NCBI GenBank assembly: GCA_011316305.1
Contig: SAUG01000061.1
Location: forward strand, 186,001-250,000
DNA: 64,000 bases
Direction of reading: 5' to 3'
DNA from: Rusavskia elegans
Lineage: Eukaryota > Ascomycota > Lecanoromycetes > Teloschistales > Teloschistaceae
Of this stretch, positions 45,426 to 57,982 are shown one piece after another. The first letter of the stretch is position 1. Each line of letters begins with the position of its first letter. The notes beneath the pieces are model-generated. The model was not told the DNA's origin and made no database searches. It was given only the letters and a program-made list of their open reading frames with translations. The position numbers were made by a program, and so were the translations under genes.

Positions 45426-47250
45426 CTATTCCGCCATCTCGGAGTTCTGTCGATTGCGTTCTGGAAGATCAAGTCCTTTGCGCTTCAGGTATTTGGCGTT
45501 GATGGCATCAACCGTTTCCATACGCGGCCGTTGCAGGATCGGGATGTATTTTCCGACAAGTCGGGGTGCATCGCCGCCTTGATAGACCTTCTGGCTATCG
45601 TTGTATCGACGGCTATCGATATATCGACCGCTATCCCGCAGCTCCTCATCGTCTCCAATGCCAGCATCATGGTCCCGTGCAGCCAAATCCAACAACGATC
45701 CAGCCAACGTCTCATCGATCTTGTGTTTATGCCACACTCTCCACAATTCATCAACCGTGCCACCTGGGCCGTGTTTGCCGTTGCCTTTCCCACCCGCTTT
45801 TCTCACGCCGGCCTCGTAGCCCGTGTAATCGCCAAGATGGATCCATTGGAGTTGTGCGCCGGGGAAATTGCATTCTTCGAGGACCAAGGGGGAAGGGTCT
45901 GCCATGTCGTATGTTGGTTTTTCGGGGTGTTTCTCAATGTTGAGGAGATCGTTGATTAAGGAGGGCTTTTCGAGACCTTGACCTATTAGGAAGAGGATGG
46001 CTACCATGTGGCGGACTTGATGCCATAGAAATCCGGAGCCGCGGACTTGATAGGCGTAGATCTTTGGAATTTGCTGGATTTTCGATGGCATAGGCTCATC
46101 GGCATGGCTGTTGCTGCTTGATCCGTTTACTGATGGAAGTAAATGTGGATAGTACTGTTGGAACTCCGGAAGATCAAGATATCCCATTGTTCGCCTGTCC
46201 CTAGAGTTCACCTCGACGATCTCAGACTTGTTGATTACACGCCTGAAATTGTCAATCTGTTTACTAGGATCTACCTTGCAGAAATTCCGGAAGTCATGAG
46301 AACCTTCAAATTTTTCTGCTGCTTCACGCATCGTTTCAATGTCCAGCCAGCCTTCTCGTTGCCTACTGTGACCGTCCCTGATAGGTAGTAAGCCTTCTTG
46401 GCCGACTGTAGGGTTGAATGCAGGTTGTGTGAAGAAGTACTTGTAGCACCTTTCTCCGCAAGAGAATCGAGCAGAGAAAACTGGGGGTGGAGAAGGACAC
46501 CAAGCTAGGATCCGGATCTCTGGGGGAAGTAGCCGGTTCAGAATTTGCGGATAGGGAATCTCGTCCCTGATGGGATCGAAAGCAGCGCGGATTGGCGGTA
46601 ATGGTACGTCGTCAGACTTAGGATTTGGTCCGTCTTGTTCAAAGGCTTCGTTCCCATCGACTGCTCTCTCTGTAGCTTGGTTCTGCAGTGGCCGATTGCT
46701 CCTGACCCTTATCCCAATGACCTGACCAAATGCGCTGACACCTTTGTCGGTCCTTCCAGATTTGGAATATTCACAGCCCTCCCAATTCGGTTCCCCTTCT
46801 TTCAAGGCTCGATTGGGGGTCGGGAAAATCAGCTTGGCTTTGTCGAGCGCCTTCCACATCTCCTCTTCGATGGTAGGGTACCGCGTGTTGTTGTTCGCAT
46901 GGTACTCAAGCCCATTGTATCTTTGGCCTAGGTAGGCGAACTTGAGAGCTATGAGTCTTGTTGAATACTTGAAAGGATCGAATCGGCGGGTGGATCTCGA
47001 CCTTTTGGGTTGGGGGATTGGGGAGGGTATCCTTCGTTTCTGGGCGAGTAATTCATATCTACTGTTAGGTTAGATATTCACTTTGGTGGAAGGTTGAACA
47101 GTTGGGGACAGACCTTGCATTCTGGTGCCTTAGATCCTCTTCCAGGGCTTTGACACGTTCAAGAAGCTTCTCCGAGCTCCATTGAGAGTAATCGACCTTC
47201 CCATCCATTGGAGTCACGCACTCATGTATATCATTGTGGCCGTCGGCCAT
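45426..47250 (-). CDS. DEG1: tRNA pseudouridine(38/39) synthase Deg1/Pus3
   Basis: Exons on the minus strand are 47250-47114 and 47058-45426, giving 589 residues. TruA family: it converts U38/U39 in the tRNA anticodon stem to pseudouridine. The start of the ordered part, RLIALKFAYLGQRYNGLEYH, leads to the catalytic motif SGRTDKGVSAFGQV (Asp near 146). Further family blocks are CGERCYKYFFT, FEGSHDFRNFCK and YQVRGSGFLWHQVRHMVAIL. The N-terminal coiled-coil-like stretch (WSSEKLLERVKALEEDLR) precedes the 55-nt intron. Its acceptor is a CAGTAG tandem (NAGNAG), which could add or drop one serine. An upstream in-frame ATG at 47349 would add 33 residues that look like a mitochondrial presequence (Arg/Ser/Trp-rich, no acidic residues). 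The Gly/Lys-rich insert and Asp/Arg-rich tail are fungal extensions. Confidence 0.93.
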
Positions 47251-47445
47251 TAGAGTACTGTTGAATACCGAGCGTCGGGGACAAGAGAGAGAACGGTTAA
47301 ACCAGAATACTGGTGATCTCCATGACCAGCGCCCAAGGGTTGTTGACATCACATGAAGGACAAGCTTGACTCTGAATCTTCAATATCCGACGCGACCTTA
47401 TCGATAAGAACCCCCTATCTGCACTCCGCCAACCACGAATTCTCC
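47251..47445. promoter_or_regulatory. Bidirectional promoter, DEG1/Rho-like GTPase
   Basis: 195 bases between the preferred divergent starts. In-frame upstream ATGs for each gene (47349 minus, 47353 plus) lie only three bases apart, so at least one is unlikely to be the main start. Confidence 0.45.
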
Positions 47446-48126
47446 ATGGAGGACACAAAGACAGTGTCTATCCTCCTGCTGGGCGATCCAGGATGCGGGA
47501 AGTCGACATTACTTTCGTATGTACTCCGGTGGTGTCTCGTCACCAAATCATGCTAATCGGAGCAGCCGTCTTTCCCAGGGCCAACATGCACCGAAAGGCT
47601 CAGCTCCCCTGCCAAAGCTCCATGACTTCGATCAACCCTTCATATTCGACATCTCCATGTACAACAGACCCTACAGATTCGAATTCTACGACACATCATG
47701 TCCGGAGAACTACACGCTTCTGCAACCCGATTTCGTCATTCTCTGCTTCGATGTCACTGATAGGAAGAGCTTGATCAACGTCCCCCAAGTATGGCGCAAG
47801 GATGTCACGAGACACTACAAAAAAGATGGGGACGATCCCCCTCTGATGATGCTGGGCTTGAAGAGAGATGCAAGGGTTGAAGAGGAGGGGGTGATATATC
47901 CCCAGGAGGTCCGCTGCTTCATGGCAGGCGTGCAGTGGGCGTTCGGCTGATAACTGCTTCGCAGGGATACAGGATTGCACAAGAGATGCGGTGTGATAGA
48001 TATGCTGAATGCTCGGCTGTAACGGGTGAGCTCGTCAGCGAAGTCTTTGAGGATATTGCCAGGACGGCTGCAAAGACCAAGACGGATGCAGGTGGCTTGA
48101 CACAAGGTGGGTGTGTGTTGATGTAA
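47446..48126 (+). CDS. Atypical Rho-like small GTPase, prenylated
   Basis: Exons are 47446-47516, 47566-47908 and 47965-48126, giving 191 residues, the usual Rho size. Introns are 49 nt (GTATGT) and 56 nt (GTCCGC donor). The P-loop is GDPGCGKS (~13-20). The switch II position reads DTSCPENY (~66) where active Ras/Rho proteins have DTAGQE, so both the invariant Gly and the catalytic Gln are absent. The base-recognition box is LKRDAR in place of TKxD. ECSAVTGE matches the G5 box. The chain ends CVLM, a CAAX box for farnesylation, so it is probably membrane-bound. Loss of the Gln recalls GTP-locked Rnd-type GTPases; that is inference. An alternative start at 47353 adds 31 residues. It is divergent from DEG1. 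Confidence 0.85.
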
Positions 48127-48360
48127 GATCCGAGGTAAGTTGAACAAGCGGGGTCTACTCGATCGTGCTGTATAGGCATGATCTGGTCACTGTTGGTCAA
48201 ACTTCGTACGAGTGATGAATGTCATGATAACACTATGATTTCACTACCTATGGTAACTCGATTATGTTGCGGGGGTTGGTAAGTGTTCTCTCTTTCATTT
48301 TGACATCGACATATCGGTGTGCTGGTACCTGCAGTTGACGTCGGTTGCTTCGATGGTCAC

Positions 48361-49576
48361 TTATGCTGACTCGTTGGCTCGATCTGGGTACTTCTGGATA
48401 AGATACGTCATGTCGTTGTAAATCCTTCCATCGTTAGCCCAGAACCATCGATCCGACCAAACAAGGTAACGATACATACTCTGCCCGTACAAAAGCTGCG
48501 CCTGGCCACCCAATCATATGAGCTAGGTTGAATTTCAGAGAGTACAATCTCACACGATCATCCCATTGCTCGACCGGCTCGCTTGGGGGGATGTTCCGCA
48601 GGTACTGGTTGAAGTGGGATCTACCAAACTTGATCGTTTCCCGTCGCCATGTCCCGAGTTCGTACTCATTGTGGGCATAGAAGGCCGAGGCATCGAACAC
48701 GACGGGTTCGCCAGTCGACAGGTTGACGGCCGCGTTCTCTTCCCATAGATCACCGTGTACAAGAGATGGCTTCAGAACACGACCATTGGCCTGAAGGGGG
48801 TCGAGCAACTGTGGAACCACTGTCTTTACGATCACCTCGAAGGCCTGTTCGTATTCTGGCCACGGGCCGTTGATCCCTATCTCGGTCTTAAAGAAGCTGA
48901 CCAGTAGCTTCGTGAAGAAGGACGTCCAACTGGGGTCCCAGTCGTTGAATTGCACTATCTTGCCATGACAATTCGGCACCGCGAATCCGAATTGACCTGT
49001 TGGAGATTGACTGTTGAGATGGATCTCGGCAAGCCGGGCGCAGAAAGCAACCGGATCCGGCATCTCGTTTTCCATGTCAATGAACTCACATAGGAAGAAG
49101 TGCGTGACCGGGCTGGCTAAGTGAAACTTCCCCCATGCATGAGGTCGAGGCACGAAAGACGGCGCCAACTTGTGTAGCTCTGTCATGGAGTTGAACTCTC
49201 CTTCCATCATGACCCGTCCGCCTTCTGCGGCACACTGAGTATGATTGTCAGCATGTTGATAGGTCGATTGTCAGTATGGCGACAGGTCGGTTGCCATGTT
49301 GTGGCTTGTGCATGATTTTACCTTTAAGAAGTATTGCTTAGACGATCCATCTGAAAGCTGGACTCTGATACGAGCGGTCCTCGTCCAGGTAGAGGAACCG
49401 AAGCTACTTGCATTAAGTACTCGGCTGCCCAAAGGGAGAACTGAATTCTGTCAGTAGGTCAATGTCAGACCATACCATGTCAACTCAACTTAACCTTCAA
49501 TGACTCCTTCATCGAGTGGAAAACTGCCGCCAATGTTGGGTATGACCTCTTTGACACTGCTTTGGGTTTCTGCCAT
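48361..49576 (-). CDS. Fructosamine kinase family protein
   Basis: Four exons: 49576-49495, 49440-49322, 49234-48480 and 48424-48361, giving 339 residues. The family phosphorylates ketosamines formed by protein glycation, so that they fall off; an aminoglycoside-phosphotransferase-like kinase fold. Motifs: the nucleotide-loop region LNASSFGSSTWTRTARIRVQ, KQYFLKCAAEG with the lysine-type contact, the catalytic loop LVHGDLWEEN (~226), and EPVVFDASAFYAHNEYELGT carrying the metal-binding Asp. The last intron (GTATGT...GGAAG) removes an early stop and restores EIYNDMTYLIQKYPDRANESA, the normal C-terminus. The first intron has a weak GTTAAG donor, with the acceptor taken as ATTCAG for frame. The substrate in fungi is not known. 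Confidence 0.87.
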
Positions 49577-50283
49577 GTTGCATGAAATCAAATCCACTTA
49601 CCGAGGGACAAGCCATTGTATATAGCTGCCTGGTAATCGTGGTCACGGAAGCAGCAACCGAGAATCCAGAGTAAAATACTAGTCGTAGTAACTCTCCAGC
49701 CGCAGCTTCCCTTTATCCCTGAACTGTCGCTGCTGTCCGCTTGGAGAACCCATCTTGCAGCCAATGATCGGCTCTAAGCGTCGTGCCAATCTGGGCACCA
49801 ATGGGGGCCATAGACTAGATTTATGCATCAAGAAGACTAGCACCTTCTTCTCCAAGCGCCGATTTCCTCACTCACTTCCTCAAGTCAAAACCTCGCAGGT
49901 AATCCCCCTTCTTTGCCATGGCTGAACTGGCGCTTAATTTTTCATAGCTCTTCGCCGGCAGTCTATGCGACCCTGACATGAACAACCACCGTATCGATTG
50001 CTGGTGGTGGTCTTGTTTCGTAGCCTTCTTATGTCGCTGTCGGCCACTTCCAAGGTTGGCTTAGACTATGGTGTTACCTATACAATCAACATATGCAGCC
50101 TTCAACGTGCTACATCTCTCAAGAAGTGTGACGTGATTGGCTTAACGCTGCTGGGGGCGAGAGAGCGGGATTACAGCCCCGATTGACTGACATAGAATTC
50201 GTTGCTGTTGAGATCCTCTACATGGGATTCGAAGACTCGCACCTCCGTCGAAGTCTTGCTTTTGTCGATGACGTCTGGTCCAA
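49577..50283. other. Intergenic, divergent promoters
   Basis: 707 bases between the divergent fructosamine-kinase and NLR genes. The plus-strand frame 49998-50186 is not convincing. CT-rich tracts near 49850-49890 suit a leader or promoter. Confidence 0.4.
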
Positions 50284-53200
50284 ATGGACATGGTATTTAC
50301 AACAAGCTTGCTTCGTGTCTCTTACATGCTAATCTTGTGTGATTCTGCAGTTCCATCGGTTCCGCCGAAAGAAAAGCAGACCACTGGTGATTCCTACGAT
50401 AACCGAGACTTCACCCCCCTCAAGTCCACACCAGCAGCCGGTCGAAGGCTTCTCTGAAGATTCCGATATCCATCGAAATAGCGCATCACGAAGTAACCTG
50501 TCATCTTACGATATCATCCCAGATCAAACAAAACCCCGCAGTACTAAAGGACAACACAGAGAGCGGTCCATCGAGCGCCATACAGATCCTCTAGGTTTGA
50601 ATGTTCTCTACGAGCCGAATGACGGCGCCTCAATCGTCGACATTATCTTTGTACATGGCCTGGGTGGGACAAGTCAGAAGACATGGTCCAGGAACAGGGA
50701 CCTCCAGTTCTTCTGGCCTCGAGAATGGCTGCCTTTAGAGCCAGGCTTCGAACAAGCCAGAATTCTGTCCTTTGGATATAACGCTCACTTCGCTTCCTCT
50801 GGCCGAGAGAACGTGCTGGACATCGCAGACTTCGCAAAAGACTTGCTGTTTGGGATGAAGTACGGTTTGAATGAAGACTCACAGGGACTCGACGTCGGAA
50901 AGGTTCAGACTAAAAAGAGTTGCTCCTGCAACGCTTTCTAGCAGCTAACCTCTTCTAGGTTCCTGTCATCTTCGTTGCCCATTCCATGGGTGGTCTTGTC
51001 GTCAAGAAGGCACATATACTAGGTCAAAATGACGACCATTACAGACAATCTATCAACGCGACAAGCGCAATCCTGTTCCTCTCAACACCACATCGTGGTA
51101 CCAACCTCGCTGAGCTGCTGAACAGGATACTTGCTGTCTCCGTTTTCAACCATTCTCCTAAACAATATATTGCTGAACTGAGACAGAATTCGCCGGCTTT
51201 ACAGGACATAAACGAGCAATTCCGTAATATTGCAACTCATCTAAATGTCTTCTCCTTCTATGAGACTCAACAAACCTCTGTCGGACCTAGGAAGATGATG
51301 GTCTTGGAGAAAGATTCATCCATCCTCGGATATCCAAACGAAGTATCCAAAGCTCTCGACGCAGATCACCACAACGTCTGCAAATACACCAACCCACAGG
51401 ATCCCAACTATATCAGTGTTCGGAACGCATTGAAGTCCCTGCTACCTAAACCCATGACAGCGATTTCCGAACTACCACCCACTCTGCCTGACGACAACGT
51501 GGACATGAAGGATGTGGGAACCCTGCTGGCGGTGTCCGAAATTCCAGGGGATGATTACGAGTTTTTCCGTGATCGGTGGATGCCAGGATCTTGTGAATGG
51601 GTCTTCTCGCGGCCGGGTTTTCTCTCCTGGTTACACGATACGACAAGTGTATCGCGTATCTTGTGGGTAAATGGGCTTCCCGGCTGTGGCAAATCTGTTC
51701 TTTCATCTTTCATCATTGGCCAACTCCACGAAATGGGCTACAACTGTCAGTACTACTTCTTCAGATTTGGGGACCACAGCAAGCGAACGGTGAATGCTTT
51801 GCTAAGATCACTTGCTTATCAGATCGCTATTGACCTCCCCGAGCTCCGTGAGCAGTTTCGGAAGATGTCGGAAGATGGTGTCAAGCTGGAAAAGGCTGAA
51901 GGAAGAACTATCTGGCAGAAGCTTTTCGCCTCAAGATTATGCAAAATTCGTCTTCGACAACCGCTATACTGGGTGATTGATGCGCTTGATGAATGCGAGG
52001 CACCGCAACTGTTGTTGAGCCTCCTTTCGTCGGTCACATCATCCCAGATCCCATTGCGAATAATGTTAGCAGGAAGGAAGACTCAAGCTCTCTCGGCCGC
52101 TCTCCAGCGTGTCGACCCTTCTGTTCAAGTTGATGAACTGTCTACCAATGATATAAAGGAGGACCTGACGCGATATGTCGAGAGGGAAATCGATTATATG
52201 CGTGGCAACTCCGGCATTAAGGCGCGCATTATCCGGACCGTATGCGAAAAAGCTAATGGGAATTTTCTGTGGGTGCACCTCGTGCTTAAAGAGATATTAC
52301 AACGCCATACCGAAGCCGCCATTGAACAGGCGCTTGAGGAGATGCCGCCCGATTTGGAACCATTGTACCAACGCATGGAGACCGCGCTCTCCAAATCTTC
52401 GAGGGCTGGCGATCGAAAATTATCTAACGCCATTCTGACGTGGGTCATCTGTTCTCAAAGGGAATTGACACTAGAAGAGCTCTCTGAAGCCTTGGAGCCT
52501 GAATTCTCAAAGGTCTTGGACCTTCGCCTTACTGTTGGTCAGGTTTGTGGCGACTTCGTGGTAATCGATGCCAGGGGTTGTGTAGGGATGGTCCATCAGA
52601 CTGCACGGCAGTACCTAATCAAGACACCTGGCCTCGACCATAGTATCACACCGCGCGATGGACATCAAAAACTGTTCACGAAGTGCATCTCCTACCTGTC
52701 AAGTCCGATTTCAAGTTTGCGAGGCGACATATCTTTAGCACCATCCACACGAGCATTCCTTCATTATGCGGCCACATCATGGTCGTATCATCTTGCTTCG
52801 AGTACGGTTTCTTTGGATCACTCGGTTCTAATTGCTCTCAGCCACTTCTTTCGGAACAGCTACGTTCTTGGCTGGATACAGCTGTTGGCGACGTGGAACC
52901 AACTGAAGGTGCTAGTATACGCTTCCCAGAGCGTGACTTCGTACCTAGGAAAGAAGTCGAAAGTTGATGCGGAAAGCAGCCCTCTGACCCACCGCTTACA
53001 AGAAAAGGAGTTGCTCGAGCTCTGGGCGATTGACCTGGTCAAGATCGTCGGTAAATTTGGCGGCCAGCTTGTAAAACATCCAAGGACAATCCAATCCCTT
53101 ATCCCAACATTGTGTCCAACAACCACCGCAATATTTCAACACTTTGGACAGAGTAAGGCCAGCGGCAATATTCTCCTTGGCGGCTTTTCTCGCTCGAGGT

Positions 53201-55332
53201 GGGATGACTGTCTGTCCAAGTTCGCCGTTGGCCGTGACACCCAATCACTAAGAATCACAAGCTTGGAGCGGCTATTCGCCGTCCTTACTTCTGACGGGAC
53301 ACTGCGGCTCTACGATGTCATCACCAACCAACCTATACAGCAGATCCCGCATGGAGAGCGAGTATTGTGTTTCAAATTCAGCCCTTCGTACGAAAAATGC
53401 GTCACATATGGTTTCCGTACGACTAAAGTCTGGAATATGAAGGACAGTCGCCAGATTTGTTCGATTAGCAACCCAAATAACGCCAAGGCGTTGGATGTCA
53501 GTTTTGCAGACGACGAGTCAACCATCGTCTCTTGTTCGGATGATAGAACAGTCAGACGTTACGTGTTGGGTACTCCGGAGACTGTGTGGAATGTAGTCAG
53601 TGGTAATGTGGAATATGATGATGGGGAAGGTCGACAACTCAATTCGCCTCGCAGGGTAGCATTCAACCTGGATGGTACCATAGTCGCACTCGCTTTCCGT
53701 GGGTTTCCCCTTTTTGTGTGGGATATCGACAATGCCAACCTTGTTGGTCGTTGTGAAAGAGCTAGCGACAAGAGCAAAAGCAGGCAAGACCTCTATTCGG
53801 AAGTCGGTCCTATTTGCTGGAATCCTGTTACTGGCCACGTCTTGGGGCTCTACCAGGATGGCTGTGTCTTCAAATGGCATCCCTGGGAGTCTGATAGCCA
53901 AGAGCTCCGAACTGTTGCGGCCGGCATTCAGTGCAGTCTGGATGGAGTGCTGTTTGTCACGAGTAATACTAATGGGATGCTCCAGGTTTGGAATTTTAAT
54001 CACTTTGCACTGGTCTATCAGCTGTCATATCACATATCAATCATCGACATGGCACTGAGCCCTGATGGACGACGAGTGTACGACCTTAGAGAATCGTTCT
54101 GCAATATCTGGGAGCCGAACGCACTCATTCGCCTCGCAGAAGCCGATGAGAAATCTTCCGAGACGACAAGTACAGCGGGAGGCTCGACGCAGCTGTCGCT
54201 TGCCTCTGAAGCGTCGAATGAGAGCTTTGAGCCACTCACAGCTTTAGCCACCGGTAGCAGGACCTGGTCTTACTCTTCGGGGGACGACGCAGGAGTAGTA
54301 CGGCTGATCAGAGCGGCCGATCAAGCATCAATCCAGATAGCCCAAGGATTCATGCCGGTCGATCATATAGCCTGGAGCGACGATGAGAAGTACCTTGTAA
54401 CAGCTGACCTTGGTGGGCGTCTCAATGTCAGAACCATCGATGACTCGGGTCCTGAGACCAAATGCCCCTTACTTTTCGAGACGAAAACCGGCAGTGGCCT
54501 ACGGCAAGTCCTCATAGATCCACACTCCGAATATCTGTTACTTGTGACAAAAACATTCACGGAGCTTTGGTGGTTGAATTCCAATACCATGATTACCACA
54601 AAACCGAACGTGAATCCTTACTCCCGATGGATCACACACCCTTCGGACAGCGCTTACGTCATCCAGTGCGCCTTTACTGGCGTGGGAACATACCAGTGGT
54701 CAACTCTGGACGAAATAGAATACTATCCATTCAAGAGAGTCCTTCAAGAGAGTAGCAGGGAAGATGTTCCAGAATATGCCGCTTGGAGGCCTCCTTCAGG
54801 GTCGTTCCCAATGAGTCCAGACGGTAACAGCGATGCCATAGAGAACGTGTTCGTCTCGAAAACCGGATCCCATCTGTTGTTGCAGACGTCTCAGCCTTCG
54901 GCGCAGAAGCATCGAATGGTGCAATACCTAAAGGTCAGGATCGAGGATTTGACAGTAGCAGATGATTCACCGGCATCACACATCGCGGCTCGGGAAATAC
55001 CTCGATCGATCGCCTCGAAGATGGAGAAGATTTTGGGATTCGCCTATAAGAGTCCACGACGGGGAAGCCACGGCCTGATAGGCGAGGCAGAGACCGAGGA
55101 AGAGGAATTACTGGCATTCCTGGACCACGATGACTGGGTTTGTTCATGGGTAATCGGAAGTGACATGACAGCGAAGCCAAAGATTAGACGCCATTTCTTC
55201 TTGCCCCAAGACTGGCTGAACTTGGATAGTCTACGTCTTGCAACAATCTCAAGGGAGGGCAAATTATATTGTCCCAGGAATGGGGAAGTCGCTGTCGTGA
55301 GCAACTGGTTGCAGAATGAGTGGGTCGATTAG
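50284..55332 (+). CDS. Alpha/beta-hydrolase-NACHT-WD40 NLR-like protein
   Basis: Exons are 50284-50292 (MDM), 50351-50902 and 50959-55332, giving 1644 residues; the first exon is tentative. Order: an N-terminal serine-hydrolase domain of the DUF676/SESB type (FVHGLGGTSQKTW ~103, nucleophile elbow VAHSMGG ~194, candidate His in ALDADHHNV ~323). Then a NACHT NTPase with P-loop GLPGCGKS (~426) and Walker B YWVIDALDEC (~526), a helical linker, and a degenerate WD40 propeller from ~950 to ~1400, followed by about 240 residues with acidic EEEE patches. The repeats are divergent (LFAVLTSDGTLRLYD, TIVSCSDDRTVRRY), unlike the near-identical high-fidelity repeats of HET-type NLRs. Fungal NLRs of this layout control allorecognition and programmed cell death; the ligand here is unknown. 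The frame is intact over 4.4 kb. Confidence 0.9.
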
Positions 55333-55799
55333 TCGTGAGGCGATGGCAATTGCCCAAGAAGCGATACAATGGCTTTGCTTCAATCATAGCGACCACAGTG
55401 TACTGCCGATGTCTGATTGGTATTCCTTCGACTGGCGAGGTGTGCATCCGATACCTCGACTGACAGCCAAGTCAGATGCTCCACCAGTGAGTGCATGGGA
55501 TATTAGCCTATGCACCGCGATCTGGATCCGATCTGGACAGATCAGGGACCGCGGTCGTAGATAAAAGCAAGACTTCCTAAGATATAGATCAATGTCGTTG
55601 TTCTAAGGTGGAGCTACGTGCATAGATCCCGTGACTGATGGTACATATGACATCGTATTATTTGGAACTATACGCGTTAAGAACCTATGAATGAACAGAG
55701 ATACCATTCGCACTCAACCTTTCCTTCTTGAACGATCTCTTACAGCCACACCATCTGACGTAATGATACTCAATCACAATCGCTCAGTCAGTCTGGGAC
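55333..55799. other. Intergenic, no gene seen
   Basis: The 3' flank of the NLR gene and promoter of the MFS gene. A GATC-rich imperfect palindrome (ATCTGGATCCGATCTGGA) lies near 55520-55537; no function can be assigned. Confidence 0.4.
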
Positions 55800-55847
55800 A
55801 TGTCCTGCACGATTCCAGGCATCCGGGCAACCAGGCTTGAGTCCACG

Positions 55848-57699
55848 ATGGCTCCATCGAATCTTGAAACGGGCCTTGATACCAACCAAATTTCTCCTCA
55901 TGAGATCCGACCGGACGTTGAACAGGCTCAAGAGGCTTCTGACTCCCAAGAAGCCCAATACTCGGTGTTTACCAAACCTGAGAAGCGATGGATCATTTTC
56001 CTCATTGCAATGGCTGGCTTCTTCTCCCCACTCAGTGCCAATATCTACTTTCCTGCCATCAATTATCTAGCTCGTGACCTTTCTGTCTCCCTAGAGCTCA
56101 TCAACCTTACAATCACTGCCTACCTCATCTGTCAAGGGATTGTACCCTCTCTTGTTGGTGACACGGCCGACATGATCGGTAGACGGCCAGTCTATATTGC
56201 TGCGTTTGTCGTATACCTGGCGGCAAATGTGGGGTTGGCGCTACAAGATTCTTATGCTGCACTACTCGTTCTGAGGATCTTGCAGAGCAGTGGCAGCTCA
56301 GGTACGATATGTTTGGTGTACGATATGTTGCCCGAGCTGACACTTAACACAGGGACAATTGCACTTGCCATCAGCGTAGTGGCTGACCTTGCTCCACCGC
56401 ACGAGCGAGGCAGATACGTTGGGGCTGCACTATGCGGGCATGTAGCTGGACAGATATCACACTTGAGTAGCATATTGTACTGACCTCCCTGCCGAAGACC
56501 CAATACAGCTCCAAGTCTCGGTCCAGTCCTCGGCGGAATCCTCGCAGAGAAGGCAAGCTGGCGTTGGATCTTCTGGTTTCTAAGCATACTTTCTGGCCTT
56601 TGCCTAGCTCTCATGATCATCTGCCTCCCAGAGACCGCCCGGAAGTTGGTTGGTAACGGAAGCATACGACCCAAACGTCTTAACTGGAGCGTGGCATCCT
56701 GCATATCCAGGTCCAAAGCCAGTCGGAATTTTCCAGAGCATGTCGACCCTCCTTTGCGATGTCCAAACCCCTTGAGCTGCCTTCGGATAGTATTCCACAA
56801 AGACACGGCACTTGTTCTTGTTGCCAACGCCATTTTCTACATGAACTACAGCTGCATGCAAGCTTCTCTGTCGCCACTGCTAATGGATATCTATGGTCTG
56901 AACGCACTGGAGGTTGGCTTGACGTACTTACCGTATGGTATCGCCTGTGGTGTTGCGTCTTTCCTTGTTGGTCAGTACCGCTAAATGTCTTTATCGATGC
57001 TTAGGCACGGGATCACTGATCAGAAGGCAGGCAAAGTAATGGACCACGACTATAAAGTAACAGCCACCGCTGTCGGATTCACCATCGATAAGACTAAAGG
57101 AGACGATCTGGCCAAGTTTCCGATCGAAAAAGCTCGACTGAGAAGTATCTGGTATTTTGTGTCCATCTCGACAGCGTGTACTATTGGATATGGCTGGACG
57201 CTGCAAGCCAGGACAGTGAGTCCGTGCACATACCTTTGAATTCCGGTGTAAAATTGACAGATAAGCAGCACCTAGCAGCACCACTCATCCTCCAATTCAT
57301 CTGCGGTCTCACTGTGACCGGCACATTCAATGTAAGTTTCCATCCGACAGATAGTTCTCCGAAAGACTCCTCAAGCAAGCTTTCAACGTTGTTCTCGGCT
57401 AGAAGATTTACATTCTGGCAACTTTCCAGATCTGCAACACCCTAATCGTGGACCTCCACCCAGATCGTCCGGCAACCGCAAGCGCATCAGTGAGTATTGT
57501 CCGGTGCAGCGTCGCAGCCATCGGTGTTTCGGTCCTCCAATTCATCCTTGATAGCTTGGGACCTGGATGGACATTTACGCTTTTTGGGGCTTTAGGCGCT
57601 GCGACGGCGCCGATGCTCTGGGTTGAGTGGGAAAGGGGGATGCGGTGGAGGACCGATAGACTTGAGAAAAAGGGGACTGTGCGGGATGAAAAGTACTGA
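55848..57699 (+). CDS. DHA1-family MFS transporter, six exons
   Basis: Model: 55848-56301, 56353-56437, 56498-56970, 57031-57215, 57269-57331 and 57430-57699, giving 509 residues in 12-helix layout. An in-frame ATG at 55800 would add 16. It should be a proton-coupled drug, polyamine or organic-acid exporter in the plasma membrane. The N-terminal tail is acidic; helices begin at WIIFLIAMAGFFSP. Motif A is GDTADMIGRRPV after helix 2. The PNTAPSLGPVLGG block is the expected motif C. The central loop carries DKTKGDDLAKFPIEKARL, typical of DHA1 proteins. Intron 1 (51 nt) is stopless and in frame. Intron 2 works only as a GC-AG intron (GG|GCATGT). Intron 4 has a tandem AGCAG acceptor. If the GC donor is not used, the gene would be broken. 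Confidence 0.82.
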
Positions 57700-57982
57700 G
57701 GTATCCACTACTGGATTTTCTAATTTCTGATGCTGGGAGGCATATAGCCATCGGACCTGGCTGAACATGGGAAAATTTTCAACGGCTAGTGAGCAAATAT
57801 TGTGCCCACATTCATGTAAGTAACGGATTGAGCCTCAGGAAATTGTGACCGTGGATTCCGGCAGGCGCTGGATCGTTGCGCGACGAACATCCTCTCGTCT
57901 CGTCAGCTAGAACCTGATTGATTCTCTCACTTATAACATATATCCAGCCCTCTCATGACATCGTCCATCTCCCATATCTTCC
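57700..57982. other. Short intergenic spacer
   Basis: The 283-base spacer before the next plus-strand gene; nothing specific seen. Confidence 0.3.

Noticed and set aside
55800..55847. Upstream ATG of the MFS gene
   Set aside because: Possible, but the 16 extra residues have no family support; the ATG at 55848 gives a normal N-terminus.
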